Shown here: positions 8,416 through 17,101 of the stretch, piece by piece
Layout: every line of letters begins with the position of its first letter
How positions within the stretch are numbered: position 1 is the first letter of the stretch
NCBI RefSeq assembly: GCF_024623785.1
Contig: NZ_JANKBZ010000010.1
Coordinates: 1-64,000 of the forward strand
Length of the DNA: 64,000 bases
Reading direction: 5' to 3'
Source of the DNA: Archangium lipolyticum
GTDB lineage: Bacteria; Myxococcota; Myxococcia; Myxococcales; Myxococcaceae
Notes under the pieces: generated by a model
What the model was told of the DNA's origin: nothing
Databases searched by the model: none
What the model saw: only the letters and a program-made list of their open reading frames with translations
Made by a program: the position numbers and the translations under genes

Positions 8416-9165
8416 CTACGTCGTGCGCGAGGTGTCCTCCCTCAGAAGTGCCAGTTGGCCGAGCAGGACGGGGACGGCCGTCTCCACCCGGAGGATGCGC
8501 GGCCCCAGGGAGAAGGGGTGGAAGCCGTGTGCTTCCAGCAATTCCGTCTCGAAGGGCACCCAACCTCCGTCCGGCCCCACGGCCAGCACCATCCGGGGGG
8601 CCGTCTGCACGCCTACCCGGGTGAGTGGCTGTTTCGCGGGGGGGTGGGGGAGGAGCCGGAGGGCCTCCGTGCCGAAGACGGCATCCAGCTCGTCCTCGAC
8701 GAAGGGGCGGAAGCGCTCGCGGACGAGCACCTCGGGGAGCCGGGTATCCCGGGCCTGCTCCAGTCCCTGGAGGAGGAGCTCCTCGATGAACTCGGGGGCC
8801 AGCACCTTGGAGTCGAAGTAGCTCTTCTCCACCCGGGCGGCGTTGACGAGCACCACCCGGTCCACGCCGAGCTGGGCCACCGCGGGCAGCACCCGCTTGA
8901 GGGCCTTGGGGCGGGGAATGGCGAGCAGCAGGTCCACCCCGGCCCTTGGGGGAGGCGGGTCGGTGAGGGTGACGCGCAGGCGCAGCAGGCCGGGGGTGTT
9001 CTCCAGCACCTCGCCGGTGCCCACGAGCCCGCCGAGCTGCCCGACGCGCAGCGTCTCCCCGGGCTCGGCGCGCAGCACCTCGCGGGCGTGCTGGGCGCGG
9101 CGGCCGGTCATCTGGACGGTGCCGTCCGGGAGGAAATCGGAGTCCTGGAGGAGCAGGAGGTTCAA
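8416..9165 (-). CDS. rsmE: 16S rRNA (uracil-1498-N3)-methyltransferase
   Basis: A 249-residue SPOUT-class methyltransferase that methylates N3 of U1498 in 16S rRNA. Residues about 1-70 form the PUA-like domain (DGTVQMTGRRAQHAREVLR), and the rest is the trefoil-knot domain with the SAM-binding segments LAVGPDGGWVPFE and FSLGPRILRVETAVPVLL. The frame runs upstream to 9291, but the extra residues are Arg/Gly-rich and overlap the desaturase gene. The TTG at 9165 gives LNLLLLQDSDF, matching the family's usual start and length. No clear Shine-Dalgarno is visible, so coupling to the upstream desaturase gene, 44 bases away, is possible. Confidence 0.88.
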   Translation of the reverse strand: MNLLLLQDSDFLPDGTVQMTGRRAQHAREVLRAEPGETLRVGQLGGLVGTGEVLENTPGLLRLRVTLTDPPPPRAGVDLLLAIPRPKALKRVLPAVAQLGVDRVVLVNAARVEKSYFDSKVLAPEFIEELLLQGLEQARDTRLPEVLVRERFRPFVEDELDAVFGTEALRLLPHPPAKQPLTRVGVQTAPRMVLAVGPDGGWVPFETELLEAHGFHPFSLGPRILRVETAVPVLLGQLALLREDTSRTT

Positions 9166-9209
9166 GGCTGGCGGCGGCGCGGAGGCGGAACCTCCGCGGG
9201 GACGGCTCT

Positions 9210-10148
9210 TCAGGTGCCCGCGGGCTCCCGCTGGGCGAGCGCCTCGACCTCCTCGGCGCCCAGCTCCAGCTTCGCCTCGGAACCGCTCCACACGAACGGG
9301 ATGCCCGGCTGACGGTAGAGGTTGGCCGGGATGTTCCGCGCCAGCTTCGCGTGCAGCTCCGGCAGCTTCGACCAGTGCAGCCCTTGCTTGGAGTGGTGCG
9401 CGGTGTGGTAGCCCAGGTTCCCCGTCATCAGGTTATAGCCCCGGTGCAGGATGTTGTACGACGCCTCGTTGTGGTCCTTCGTCTCGAGGCCCACGTGGTG
9501 GAAGTAGGTGGCCCACGCCGTCAGGTAGAGCGACAGGCACATGGGCAGCAGGAAGACGAAGAGCGCGTTGTACCAGTTGTGCCAGAACAGCACGCCGAGC
9601 AGCGCCAGCTGCAGCAGGCCCATGCTCACGAAGATGCGCCGCGCCTGGGGGTACTTCTTCCCCACCTGGAAGGCCCTGGGATAGGCCGTGAGCGCCGTCT
9701 TGAGCGCGTACTCCATCTCACCCATGGTGCTGCCGTCGGGGCGCTTCCACCGCGACTCGTCCAGGTCCTGGTCCAGGTAGTTGAGGTGGTGGCCGACCAC
9801 GTGGTGCAGGAACCACGCGTGCGAGGTCACCCCGGTCTGGAACCCGAAGATGATCTCCAGCAGGCGGTTGGGCAGGGGGTGGCGGAACATCGTCAGGTGC
9901 TGGTGGTGGTGGTTCCACGAGCTGATCCACCCCTTGGGAATCGCCCCCAGCCCCAGATACAGCACTGGCAGCCACCAGCTCTGCGCCGTGAAGTAGACGG
10001 TCAGGTCGAGCGCGAACACGCACACGAACATGAGGACGGGGATGCGATCTTCGGGGTGCCTGAACAAGGTCTCACTCTCTCCGCGACAGGGGCGGTGCAA
10101 GAGTACAGGACCAGGCCGGGTTCTGGTGAGTTCTGAACGAAGTTCCAT
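9210..10148 (-). CDS. Membrane fatty-acid desaturase
   Basis: A 312-residue integral membrane di-iron enzyme. The three histidine clusters of membrane desaturases are present: NHHHQH, HHVVGHH and HTAHH, plus YFHHVGLETKDHNE. Hydrophobic spans lie at about residues 38-75, 180-205 and 205-230. It presumably introduces a double bond into acyl chains, and the position is unknown. The ATG at 10148 has a GGAAGG directly abutting it, which is poorly spaced, and codons before LFRHPEDR are AT-richer. A TTG at 10067 with GGAGAG upstream is a credible alternative start. It heads a likely desaturase-rsmE-pepP transcript. Confidence 0.85.
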   Translation of the reverse strand: MELRSELTRTRPGPVLLHRPCRGESETLFRHPEDRIPVLMFVCVFALDLTVYFTAQSWWLPVLYLGLGAIPKGWISSWNHHHQHLTMFRHPLPNRLLEIIFGFQTGVTSHAWFLHHVVGHHLNYLDQDLDESRWKRPDGSTMGEMEYALKTALTAYPRAFQVGKKYPQARRIFVSMGLLQLALLGVLFWHNWYNALFVFLLPMCLSLYLTAWATYFHHVGLETKDHNEASYNILHRGYNLMTGNLGYHTAHHSKQGLHWSKLPELHAKLARNIPANLYRQPGIPFVWSGSEAKLELGAEEVEALAQREPAGT

Positions 10149-10298
10149 CCTTCCGCGTGCTGGCGGGGGTGGGATTCTGGCGCCAGCTCCCCTGGGGCCG
10201 GGCAGGCGGCCGAGCCAGCGGGGCGACGCGGTGCGGCGGGGGCGACTACAGGCCCCGCGCGTCCCCCCCGGGCGCGCGGAGACCGGTGCTTCGACTTC

Positions 10299-11378
10299 CT
10301 ACGTCGGGTCCGGCTTCGGGGTCTTCGGGCCGCTGGCCGGCAGCTTCGGCTTGGCGATGTAGCTCTTGGGCAGCTCACCGGTGAGCGAGTCCAGGAAGGT
10401 GACGATCGCCTTCGCGTCCTCGTCGGTGATCTGCTTGCCGAACTGGTGCTGGGCCATCAGCTTCACGGCCGTCTGGATCTCCGTGATGGAGCCGTCGTGG
10501 AACCACGGACCCGTCTTCGTCACGTTGCGCAGGGTGGGGACGCGGAAGATCATCCGGTCCGACTCCTGCTTGGTCAGGTCGAAGCGGCCCTGGTCCTTGG
10601 ACTGGAAGGGCACCACGAGACCCAGCTTCTGCAGCGAGCCACCGATGGCCGGGCCGTTGTGGCAGGTCTGGCAGCCCTGCTCGAGGAACTTCTTCAGGCC
10701 GTGCTTCTCCGCCTCGGTGAGCGCCTTCTCGTCACCGGCCAGGTACTTGTCGAAGCGCGAGGGGGTGACGAGCTGGCGCTCGAAGGCGCCAATGGCCTTG
10801 GCCATGTTGTCGTAGGTGACGGCGTCGGCCTGGCCCGGGAAGGCCTTCTGGAAGGCGGTCACGTAGCCCGGGATGGACTTGAGCGTCTCGACGACGCGCG
10901 CCTCGCTGGGCATCGCCATCTCGACGGGGTTGAGGATGGGGCCCTTGGCCTGCTCCTCGAGGTTGGGGGCGCGGCCATCCCAGAACTGCAGGATGTGGCC
11001 ACCGGCGTTGTACACGGTGGGCGAGTTGCGGCCGCCCAGCTGCTTCTTGTGGCCCGGCGAGGTGGGCTTGCCATCCACGCCGTACTTGTTCAGATCGTGG
11101 CAGCTGTTGCAGGACACGTCCTGGTTCTTCGACAGGCGGGTGTCGAAGTACAGCATGCGTCCCAGCTCCACCTTCTCCGGAGTGATGGGGTTCTTGGTGT
11201 CCTCGAAGCGGGCCGGCAGGGCCTTGAACACGCCAAGCAGGGCGCGGTCGATGACGACCTTCTGCTGGGCGGCGGTGGGGGCTGCCGGTGCGGCCGGTTT
11301 GGCCGCCTGAGCAAAGGCCGCGGTGCCAACGGTGGCGGCGGCCAGGATGAGGGGACGAACGAGGCTCTTGAGTTTCAT
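10299..11378 (-). CDS. Di-haem cytochrome c peroxidase/MauG-like protein (copy 1)
   Basis: A 359-residue periplasmic protein with a Sec signal ([25 protein letters not shown]). Two c-type haem sites are visible: CNSCH in the N-terminal domain and CQTCH in the C-terminal domain. Family hallmarks are [49 protein letters not shown] and a late LDSLTGELP. Such proteins reduce hydrogen peroxide with electrons from cytochrome c, or oxidise other substrates (MauG). The start at 11378 is set by the signal peptide. It is closely related to the protein at 13756-14868, down to a shared C-terminal TPKPDPT. Confidence 0.9.
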   Translation of the reverse strand: MKLKSLVRPLILAAATVGTAAFAQAAKPAAPAAPTAAQQKVVIDRALLGVFKALPARFEDTKNPITPEKVELGRMLYFDTRLSKNQDVSCNSCHDLNKYGVDGKPTSPGHKKQLGGRNSPTVYNAGGHILQFWDGRAPNLEEQAKGPILNPVEMAMPSEARVVETLKSIPGYVTAFQKAFPGQADAVTYDNMAKAIGAFERQLVTPSRFDKYLAGDEKALTEAEKHGLKKFLEQGCQTCHNGPAIGGSLQKLGLVVPFQSKDQGRFDLTKQESDRMIFRVPTLRNVTKTGPWFHDGSITEIQTAVKLMAQHQFGKQITDEDAKAIVTFLDSLTGELPKSYIAKPKLPASGPKTPKPDPT

Positions 11379-11495
11379 GAGGTCTGCTCTTTCACTGAGC
11401 TCCACGGCCAGAAGACCCGTGAGGGTCGCTGAGTGGGGGGAGGCCGGAAGCCGTCAGGAAATTAGCAGTCTCTGGGGGCCAGGGGGAAACGACAC

Positions 11496-11510
11496 GGGGC
11501 ATCCTGCCCC
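11496..11510 (-). terminator. Stem-loop after the TRL-type lipoprotein gene
   Basis: GGGGCA-TCC-TGCCCC is a perfect 6-base stem with a 3-base loop, 35 bases past the stop of the minus-strand gene ending at 11546. The following minus-strand bases include a short T-run (GTTT). It is weak but well placed as a terminator. Confidence 0.35.
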
Positions 11511-11545
11511 TGCTTCCACCCCGGCATGTGCGTGAAACGCGGTGG

Positions 11546-11881
11546 CTAGTCGCCGTACACCACGACGCAGTACGTGGCGTACACGCCGATGATGTTGGTG
11601 AGCTTCTGGTCGATGTGGGTGACGCGGTTGATGCCCGCCTTCTTGGCCGTCTCGTTCACGCCGGCATCGCCCGTGGTGACGAGGCCGAGGATGGACGTGA
11701 TGCAGCTCTCACCCGACTTCGAGCCCAGCTTGGTCTGCTCGTTGATGAAGCCCTTGCTGGTGGTCTGCGAGTAGAGCCCGGAGGAGCCGGGGGCGCCGGT
11801 GCCGATGAAGGCGAGACCCGCGCAACCCGACAGACCCATGGACAGGACTGCGATAACGGCCAGCTTGCGAAGCAGGTTCAT
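11546..11881 (-). CDS. TRL-like small lipoprotein
   Basis: A 111-residue lipoprotein: MNLLRKLAVIAVLSMGLSGCAG with lipobox LSGC. The mature part (GLYSQTTSKGFINEQTKLGSKSGESC and then NETAKKAGINRVTHIDQKLTNIIGVYATYCVVVYGD) fits the TRL family, known from short lipoproteins encoded near tRNA or in stress loci in spirochaetes and proteobacteria. The function is unknown. It carries two mature cysteines besides the lipidated one, possibly a disulphide. The start at 11881 is set by the signal peptide; upstream codons in the same frame are not coding-like. Confidence 0.75.
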   Translation of the reverse strand: MNLLRKLAVIAVLSMGLSGCAGLAFIGTGAPGSSGLYSQTTSKGFINEQTKLGSKSGESCITSILGLVTTGDAGVNETAKKAGINRVTHIDQKLTNIIGVYATYCVVVYGD

Positions 11882-11975
11882 GGTTCCTCGCTTGGACTGC
11901 CTGTGTGGAAGGAAGCGCCGCGCATCTAGCCTGCGCGGAGCGAGGATGTAAATGCTCTCGAATGTGGACTGCCTG

Positions 11976-13160
11976 TTACGTGCGCTGGCCGGAGCGCAGC
12001 GCCGCGCCGTCGACCGGCACGGGGCGGGCCCGCCACGTCGTGCCGTCCGAGGCGCCGCGGTTTCCGCGCACCATCCGTCCCAGGCGGGCAATGGCGAAGC
12101 ACACCGCGAGCAGTCCGAGGCCCACGCCCAGGGCGGGCACCAGTCCCAGGGTGGGACCCACGCGCCCGGCCAGACCCGCGGTGCCGGCCCAGCCGTACAC
12201 CACCGGCAGGTGCAGCACGTAGATCCACAAGGAGGAGCGTCCCAGTGGCGCGAGGGGCCGCGAGAACAGCTGGGGCAACAGGTTGATGGCGCCCAGCACG
12301 AGGAGTCCCTGGCCGACGCGGAAGGCCACGAGCCAGGCGCTGGTGGGGCTCCAGTCGGCGGGCAGCCGCTGGGTGAGGGCCAGCAGCCCCGCGCCGAGCG
12401 CCACCAGGGCGAGCCCCTGGGGCCAGCCGGGCCGCAGCAGCCGCAGCAGGTGGGCGGCGAGCGCTCCGGCGAAGAAGTAGCCCGCCCACGGGAAGAGCGG
12501 GAAGCGCGCGCCCGGCATGCCCACCGCCTGCTGCAGCTCCACGGGCCAGGCCGTGGCGGCGTTCCACAGGAAGGGACTGGCCAGGGGGATGCCCACGGCG
12601 AGCACGGCGAGCGCCACGGCGCGCGTCCAGGTGCCGCGCGCCAGCACCAGCACCGCGGCGCCCACCAGCAGGCTCACGCCGATGCTCTGTAGCGCATCGA
12701 AGGTGAAGACGAGGGTGCGCAGCTCCACGCCCCAGCCGAGCGCGTGGGCGGTGGCCCAGCCCGGCCAGTGCAGGAAGTAGCCGAGGAAGAGGAGCAGCAG
12801 GGCCCGCCGCGCCCGGCGGAAGAAGGACTCGCCCGCGCTCGCCGGGGAAGTCCCCAGCGCGGCCACCACCGCGAAGCCGGCCACCAGCAGGAAGAGGGGC
12901 GCGGTGATGCCGCGGAACTCCCAGTAGCGCTGCACCCACGGGTGGGCGCGCACCGCGGGCGCGAGCAGCGCGTCCAGCGTGTGCCCCAACACCATCGCCA
13001 CCACGGCCAATCCTCGTGCCCCGTCGAGTCCGGGGTGACGGGTGGAGGGCTTGCCGAGGTCGAAGAGAGAGGTGCCGGGGCGTGTCACGGATTCCAAGCA
13101 TACGTCCATGCGGGCCGCGAGTCTCGAAATCCGACGCGACAGGTTCCCAGGGTCACCCAT
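11976..13160 (-). CDS. Membrane acyltransferase (HGSNAT/DUF1624-like)
   Basis: A 394-residue multi-spanning membrane protein with about ten hydrophobic segments. The N-terminal block HPGLDGARGLAVVAMVLGHTLDAL, with Asp, Arg and His in the first span, and the following FRGITAPLFLLVAGFAV match the heparan-alpha-glucosaminide N-acetyltransferase-like (DUF1624) and acyltransferase-3-like families, which move acyl groups across the membrane onto surface sugars. Late residues SSLWIYVLHLPVVYGW also fit. The ATG at 13160 has GGAGG five bases upstream, better than ATG 13172. It is divergent from the gene at 13198 with a 37-base gap. Confidence 0.75.
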   Translation of the reverse strand: MGDPGNLSRRISRLAARMDVCLESVTRPGTSLFDLGKPSTRHPGLDGARGLAVVAMVLGHTLDALLAPAVRAHPWVQRYWEFRGITAPLFLLVAGFAVVAALGTSPASAGESFFRRARRALLLLFLGYFLHWPGWATAHALGWGVELRTLVFTFDALQSIGVSLLVGAAVLVLARGTWTRAVALAVLAVGIPLASPFLWNAATAWPVELQQAVGMPGARFPLFPWAGYFFAGALAAHLLRLLRPGWPQGLALVALGAGLLALTQRLPADWSPTSAWLVAFRVGQGLLVLGAINLLPQLFSRPLAPLGRSSLWIYVLHLPVVYGWAGTAGLAGRVGPTLGLVPALGVGLGLLAVCFAIARLGRMVRGNRGASDGTTWRARPVPVDGAALRSGQRT

Positions 13161-13197
13161 GGAGTCCTCCATCGGGAGCTGACGTGAGGGCCGGAGG

Positions 13198-13755
13198 ATG
13201 GTGTCATGTCGCATCATGACTGTCCGTGAAAGCCTCCTGGTCCTGTTGTGTCTGTCGTTGCTGTTGCCACTGTCCGCCCGGGGCGCGGAGCCCGGGACAA
13301 CGCCCCGGGATGACTGGTTCGGCCGGGACAAGGCGCTGCACTACGGCGTCAGCGTGGGCCTGGCGGGCGCGGGGTATGCCGGCGGGGCGCTCCTCTTCGA
13401 GGAGCCGGGGGCGCGGTGGCTCACCGGCGCGGGGCTGGCGCTCGGCGCGGGCCTCGGCAAGGAGGTCTACGACGCGTGGCGTGGGAGCGTCTTCTCCTTC
13501 AAGGACCTGGTGTGGGACGTGTTGGGCACGGCCACCGGCCTCGCCCTGTCCTGGGCCATCGACCGGCTCTTCTTCCACCACCCACCGGCGGGGCCCGCCC
13601 GGGTGGCCGCTTTCCAGGAAGGCGGGTCAGGGCTCCCAGGAGGGATGACCCTCACCCTGGCCCCGTTCGGGACAGTGGGGGGGCATCCACAAAGGGCGCC
13701 GGGGGATGGTAGGAACTCCATCCCAGTACTGCTGCTGTTCTCGGGAGGTTGGTAG
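13198..13755 (+). CDS. Exported YfiM/DUF2279-like protein
   Basis: A 185-residue protein with an N-terminal signal or anchor (TVRESLLVLLCLSLLLPLSARGAEP). The core has DKALHYGVSVGLAGAGYAGG, ALGAGLGKEVYDAWR and FSFKDLVWDVLGTATGLAL, which is the pattern of the YfiM/DUF2279 family: short, Gly-rich, membrane-associated proteins of unknown function. About the last 55 residues are Gly/Pro-rich and unlike the core. The ATG at 13198 has GAGGG seven bases upstream; ATG 13216 is the alternative. The stop TAG abuts the ATG of the next gene, so the two are surely translated together. Confidence 0.7.
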   Translation: MVSCRIMTVRESLLVLLCLSLLLPLSARGAEPGTTPRDDWFGRDKALHYGVSVGLAGAGYAGGALLFEEPGARWLTGAGLALGAGLGKEVYDAWRGSVFSFKDLVWDVLGTATGLALSWAIDRLFFHHPPAGPARVAAFQEGGSGLPGGMTLTLAPFGTVGGHPQRAPGDGRNSIPVLLLFSGGW

Positions 13756-14868
13756 ATGTCGCGGAATCGGCTCTTGCTTGGCGTCGGATTGGTGTCCCTG
13801 GGCGCCCTCTCTTCTTCTTGTAGCAAGGAGTCCCCTCCGCCCGCGCAGCCCGCTCCCACAGCGGCGGCCGCCGCTCCCACCCCCGCCGCGCCGCCGGAGC
13901 CGCCGAAGCCGAAGATGAGCCACGAGAAGCTCGTCTCCTTCTTCCGGCTGCCCGCCAAGACGGTCAAGGCGCCGGTGGACACCCCGGAGCAGGTGGCGCT
14001 CGGGCGCATGCTCTTCTTCGAGAAGCGCCTGTCGAAGAACCACGACATCTCGTGCAACAGCTGCCACGACCTGGCCACCTTCGGCGTGGATGGCAAGCCC
14101 ACCTCCGAGGGGCACAGGGGCCAGAAGGGCAGCCGCAACGCGCCCACCGTCTTCCACGCCGCGGGCCATGTCGCCCAGTTCTGGGACGGCCGCGCCGCCA
14201 CGCTGGAGGAGCAGGCCTCGGGCCCGATGATGAACCCGTTGGAGATGGCCATGCCGGGCGAGAAGCACGTGCTGGCGACGCTCAACTCCATACCGGAGTA
14301 CGTGAAGCGCTTCCAGGCGTCCTTCCCTGGCAAGAAGCCGGTGAGCGTGGGCAACGCCGCGCGGGCCATCGCCGCCTTCGAGCGCAAGCTCCTCACCAGC
14401 TCGCGCTTCGACAAGTTCCTGGCCGGTGACGAGAACGCCCTCACCGAGCAGGAGCGGCGCGGGTTGGAGCTCTTCGCCAGCGCGGGCTGCACCACGTGTC
14501 ACAACGGCCCGTCGGTGGGCGGTACCTCCTTCCAGAAGCTGGGCCTCATCGAGGACTTCCCCACCGAGGACAAGGGCCGCTTCGAGGTGACGCAGAACGA
14601 GGAGGACCTGCACAAGTTCCGCGTGCCCACGCTGCGCAACGTGGAGAAGACGGGCCCCTGGTTCCACGACGGCTCCGTCAAGGAGCTGCCCACGGCGGTG
14701 CGCCTCATGGCGAAGCACCAGCTGGGGATGAGCTTCACCGACGCCGAGGTGGATGACATCGTGGCCTTCCTCAAGAGCCTCACCGGCGAGCTGCCCGGTG
14801 ACGACATCCTCTCGGCTCCCGAGCTGCCTCCGAGCACGCGCACCACGCCGAAACCGGATCCGACGTAA
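13756..14868 (+). CDS. Di-haem cytochrome c peroxidase/MauG-like lipoprotein (copy 2)
   Basis: A 370-residue lipoprotein (lipobox SSSC in LVSLGALSSSCSKES), followed by a Pro/Ala-rich linker to about residue 52. Haem sites are CNSCH and CTTCH. The body parallels copy 1 (10299-11378) throughout: [46 protein letters not shown] and the terminal TPKPDPT. Unlike copy 1 it is membrane-tethered by lipid. The ATG directly follows the TAG of the YfiM-like gene, and the small membrane-protein gene at 14910 follows after 41 bases, suggesting a three-gene transcript. Peroxidase activity is the default expectation; a MauG-like oxidation is possible. Confidence 0.9.
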   Translation: MSRNRLLLGVGLVSLGALSSSCSKESPPPAQPAPTAAAAAPTPAAPPEPPKPKMSHEKLVSFFRLPAKTVKAPVDTPEQVALGRMLFFEKRLSKNHDISCNSCHDLATFGVDGKPTSEGHRGQKGSRNAPTVFHAAGHVAQFWDGRAATLEEQASGPMMNPLEMAMPGEKHVLATLNSIPEYVKRFQASFPGKKPVSVGNAARAIAAFERKLLTSSRFDKFLAGDENALTEQERRGLELFASAGCTTCHNGPSVGGTSFQKLGLIEDFPTEDKGRFEVTQNEEDLHKFRVPTLRNVEKTGPWFHDGSVKELPTAVRLMAKHQLGMSFTDAEVDDIVAFLKSLTGELPGDDILSAPELPPSTRTTPKPDPT

Positions 14869-14909
14869 AGGCTCGCCTACCGGCCCGGGGGGCGTTAAAG
14901 GGCGCTGAC

Positions 14910-15314
14910 ATGAGAATGCTCTTCTACGCGCACTCCGGGTTGCGTTACCTCGTCCTCCTGATGGGGCTGGTCGCCGTCGCCTACTTCGCCTTCGGGCTCG
15001 CCACGAAGCGGCCCGTGGACAAGTCGGTCCGCATCATCGGCTCCAGCTTCGCGGGTCTGCTCGACACGCAGATCCTCCTCGGCATCCTCCTGCTGGGCGC
15101 GGGCTGGCCCTTCTACCCGGCCCTCTGGGGCCACCTGGTGATGATGCTGGCGGCGGCGGGCCTGGCCCACGCGCTGCTGGTGATCAACCGCAAGCGCCCC
15201 AACCCCGGCTACCTGCTGCCGCTCATCGGCGTGGGCGGGGCGCTCGTGCTCGTGCTCGGTGGCATCCTGGCCATCGGCCGGAGCGTGATGGGCACCACCT
15301 CCATCGGGGGTTGA
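14910..15314 (+). CDS. Small four-helix membrane protein
   Basis: A 134-residue integral membrane protein with about four spans: GLRYLVLLMGLVAVAYFAFG, LLDTQILLGILLLGAGWPFY, LVMMLAAAGLAHALLVI and PLIGVGGALVLVLGGIL. The start YAHSGLRYLVLL is shared by short proteins sometimes labelled cytochrome-b-like in other bacteria. His8, His125-type positions in spans 1 and 3 (HSG and GLAHALLV) could ligate a haem, but this is not shown. Its position right after a di-haem peroxidase lipoprotein suggests a partner role in electron delivery (inference). No functional assignment is possible from sequence alone. Confidence 0.65.
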   Translation: MRMLFYAHSGLRYLVLLMGLVAVAYFAFGLATKRPVDKSVRIIGSSFAGLLDTQILLGILLLGAGWPFYPALWGHLVMMLAAAGLAHALLVINRKRPNPGYLLPLIGVGGALVLVLGGILAIGRSVMGTTSIGG

Positions 15315-15643
15315 GTCCTCCGGTCCCGAGGGGTGAAGCCTATCGGGCCCGCAGGATGGCGCCCTTCGGGACCAGGCCTGAGCATCTGCACCATGCCGCC
15401 GCGTGGGTTGTTCGGGTCGGCGCCGGTGGCCGCGGGAATGGGGGAGATGCCGAGCCGCTTCATGTTGTTGAGCGTCGTCAGCACGCAGTAGCCTCTGTTC
15501 CCTTTCTCCAGCAGGGAGGTGGCCAGCTTCTTGAGTGTCGGGTGGTTGGTGTCGATCCGGTAGCCATTGCCGAGATCCACCCCGCCGGAGGACGCCGGAT
15601 TCCCGTTGAGCACCACCTTCCCGAGTTGAAGTTCGACCGTCAC
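15209..15643 (-). pseudogene. Gene fragment of unknown function
   Basis: From a GTG at 15643 about 90 codons look genuinely coding (high GC3, ordered residues such as NGYRIDTNHPTLKKLATSL, NRGYCVLTTLNNMKRLG and PAATGADPNNPRGGMVQML). After about 15380 the frame turns into Pro/Arg-rich sequence and runs 106 bases into the end of the convergent gene at 14910-15314 before stopping at 15209. This reads as a truncated or frameshifted remnant rather than an intact gene. The N-terminal side also lacks a proper start and ribosome-binding site. I do not recognise the family; a shift of frame near 15370 would meet a TAG at 15340-15342. Confidence 0.4.
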
Positions 15644-15755
15644 GGACCGCTGTGGACTTCGGGAGTGGAAGCATCTCCTCGAAACCAGACCTGATCGGCC
15701 TCGACAGATAGGGCGGGACGAGCACGGAGCGCGCGGATGGAACCCGCTTCACGGG

Positions 15756-17021
15756 CTAACGAAGGGGCGAGAGCCGCGCGGAATCGTCCCGGAGCCTGCC
15801 CGTTCCGTTCCCCTCCAGCACGGCCCGGGTCACCGGACGCCGCTCGACGAACACCCACAGGCCCGTCCGCCCGGCGGGCTCGGGCGAATAAGCGTGGAAG
15901 CCCTGGGGCATGGGGGGCGGCGCCCAGTCGAACAGCCACGCCGCGTCCTTCACCGACAGGTTGACGCAGCCATGGGTGACCGCGTTGCCGAAGGTGTCGT
16001 GCCAGAAGGCGCCGTGCAGGGCCTGGCCCCGGTGGAAGAAGAGCGAGTGGGGCACCTCCTCGACGACATAGGGGGCGCTCTCGGGGCCGTGCATGGTGTC
16101 GTGCACCACCTTGTGCCAGACGCGGAACAGCCCTTCGCGCGTCGGGGTGGCGGCCTTGCCCGTGGACACGAGCGTCGCCATCACCGGCGTGCCGCCCTCG
16201 TACGCGGTGAGGACCTGCTCCGACACCTCGACGTGCACCCAGCGCTCCCCCGGCTTCACCTGTGATGGGCGCTGGCGGGGGAGGACCAGCCGCACATCCT
16301 GGTGGGGCAGGGCGCCTCCCTCGACGAGCACCCGTCCACCCTTGTCCATTCCCTGCACGGCGAAGCGCTCGTGCTTGTGGGGGGCGAACGGTACTCCTCC
16401 ATCCGGGATGCCCGCGTCACCGGCCATCACGGCCTTCGCGCTCCGGACCACGAAGGCCAGCGGCAGGGTGGGCGAGTGCTCTCCCTCCAAGGCACTGGGC
16501 GTGGCGAGCCGCACGTCGGACACGGAGACGTAGCCACCGGCCAGCCGCTCGAGCCAGCCGCCATCCTGGAGCTCCGGCTCCTCGTGGAAGGCCAACACGT
16601 GCGGCGCCTGCTCACGCTCCACCACCCTGGCGTCGGTCCGGGGCTCCTCGCGCACCACCGCCCCGTTCTTCTTCACCGTCCCATAGACGTAGGGCAGCGC
16701 CACACCCGGAGGCGGCGTGGCCCTCGAGGAGGGATTGAGCTTCAGGTTCGCCAACCGGATGGCGCCGTCCCCGCCCAGCAGGGCCCAGCCGTCTGGTGCG
16801 TCACAGGCGGGCACACAGCCCGTGACCCATAGCTCGTCCTCGCGCACCACCAGCCCCACCACGGGCGACTCGGGGGAGGGCTCCAGGCGGACATAGGCGG
16901 ACTGCGCCAGCACCCAGGCACGGAAGGGCGCCGTGGGAATCGTCTCGCCATCGTCACAAGCCCCCAGTGCTCCCGCGAGCAGCGCGGCGAGCACGCGGAG
17001 CGTCCTCGTTCCACCGGCCAT
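15756..17021 (-). CDS. L,D-transpeptidase (YkuD) lipoprotein
   Basis: A 421-residue lipoprotein with signal MAGGTRTLRVLAALLAGALGAC and lipobox LGAC. Residues about 30-170 contain two SH3-like stretches (AYVRLEPSPESPVVGLV, GAVVREEPRTDARVVE). The YkuD domain follows, from about 270 (WVHVEVSEQVLTAYEGGTPVMATLVSTG), with the catalytic motif HGAFWHDTFGNAVTHGCVNLS containing the active-site Cys. These enzymes cross-link peptidoglycan stems or attach proteins to them. The ATG at 17021 has AAGGAGG eight bases upstream. The open frame upstream to 17735 is spurious. It follows the membrane-protein gene at 17102-17767 by 80 bases. Confidence 0.88.
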   Translation of the reverse strand: MAGGTRTLRVLAALLAGALGACDDGETIPTAPFRAWVLAQSAYVRLEPSPESPVVGLVVREDELWVTGCVPACDAPDGWALLGGDGAIRLANLKLNPSSRATPPPGVALPYVYGTVKKNGAVVREEPRTDARVVEREQAPHVLAFHEEPELQDGGWLERLAGGYVSVSDVRLATPSALEGEHSPTLPLAFVVRSAKAVMAGDAGIPDGGVPFAPHKHERFAVQGMDKGGRVLVEGGALPHQDVRLVLPRQRPSQVKPGERWVHVEVSEQVLTAYEGGTPVMATLVSTGKAATPTREGLFRVWHKVVHDTMHGPESAPYVVEEVPHSLFFHRGQALHGAFWHDTFGNAVTHGCVNLSVKDAAWLFDWAPPPMPQGFHAYSPEPAGRTGLWVFVERRPVTRAVLEGNGTGRLRDDSARLSPLR

Positions 17022-17101
17022 CCTCGCACCCTCCTTCCGGCACACGCTCGAAGGAGAAGCATGCCGTGTACCAGTCCGGATGGTGGTGGGGGGCACCCGC
17101 G

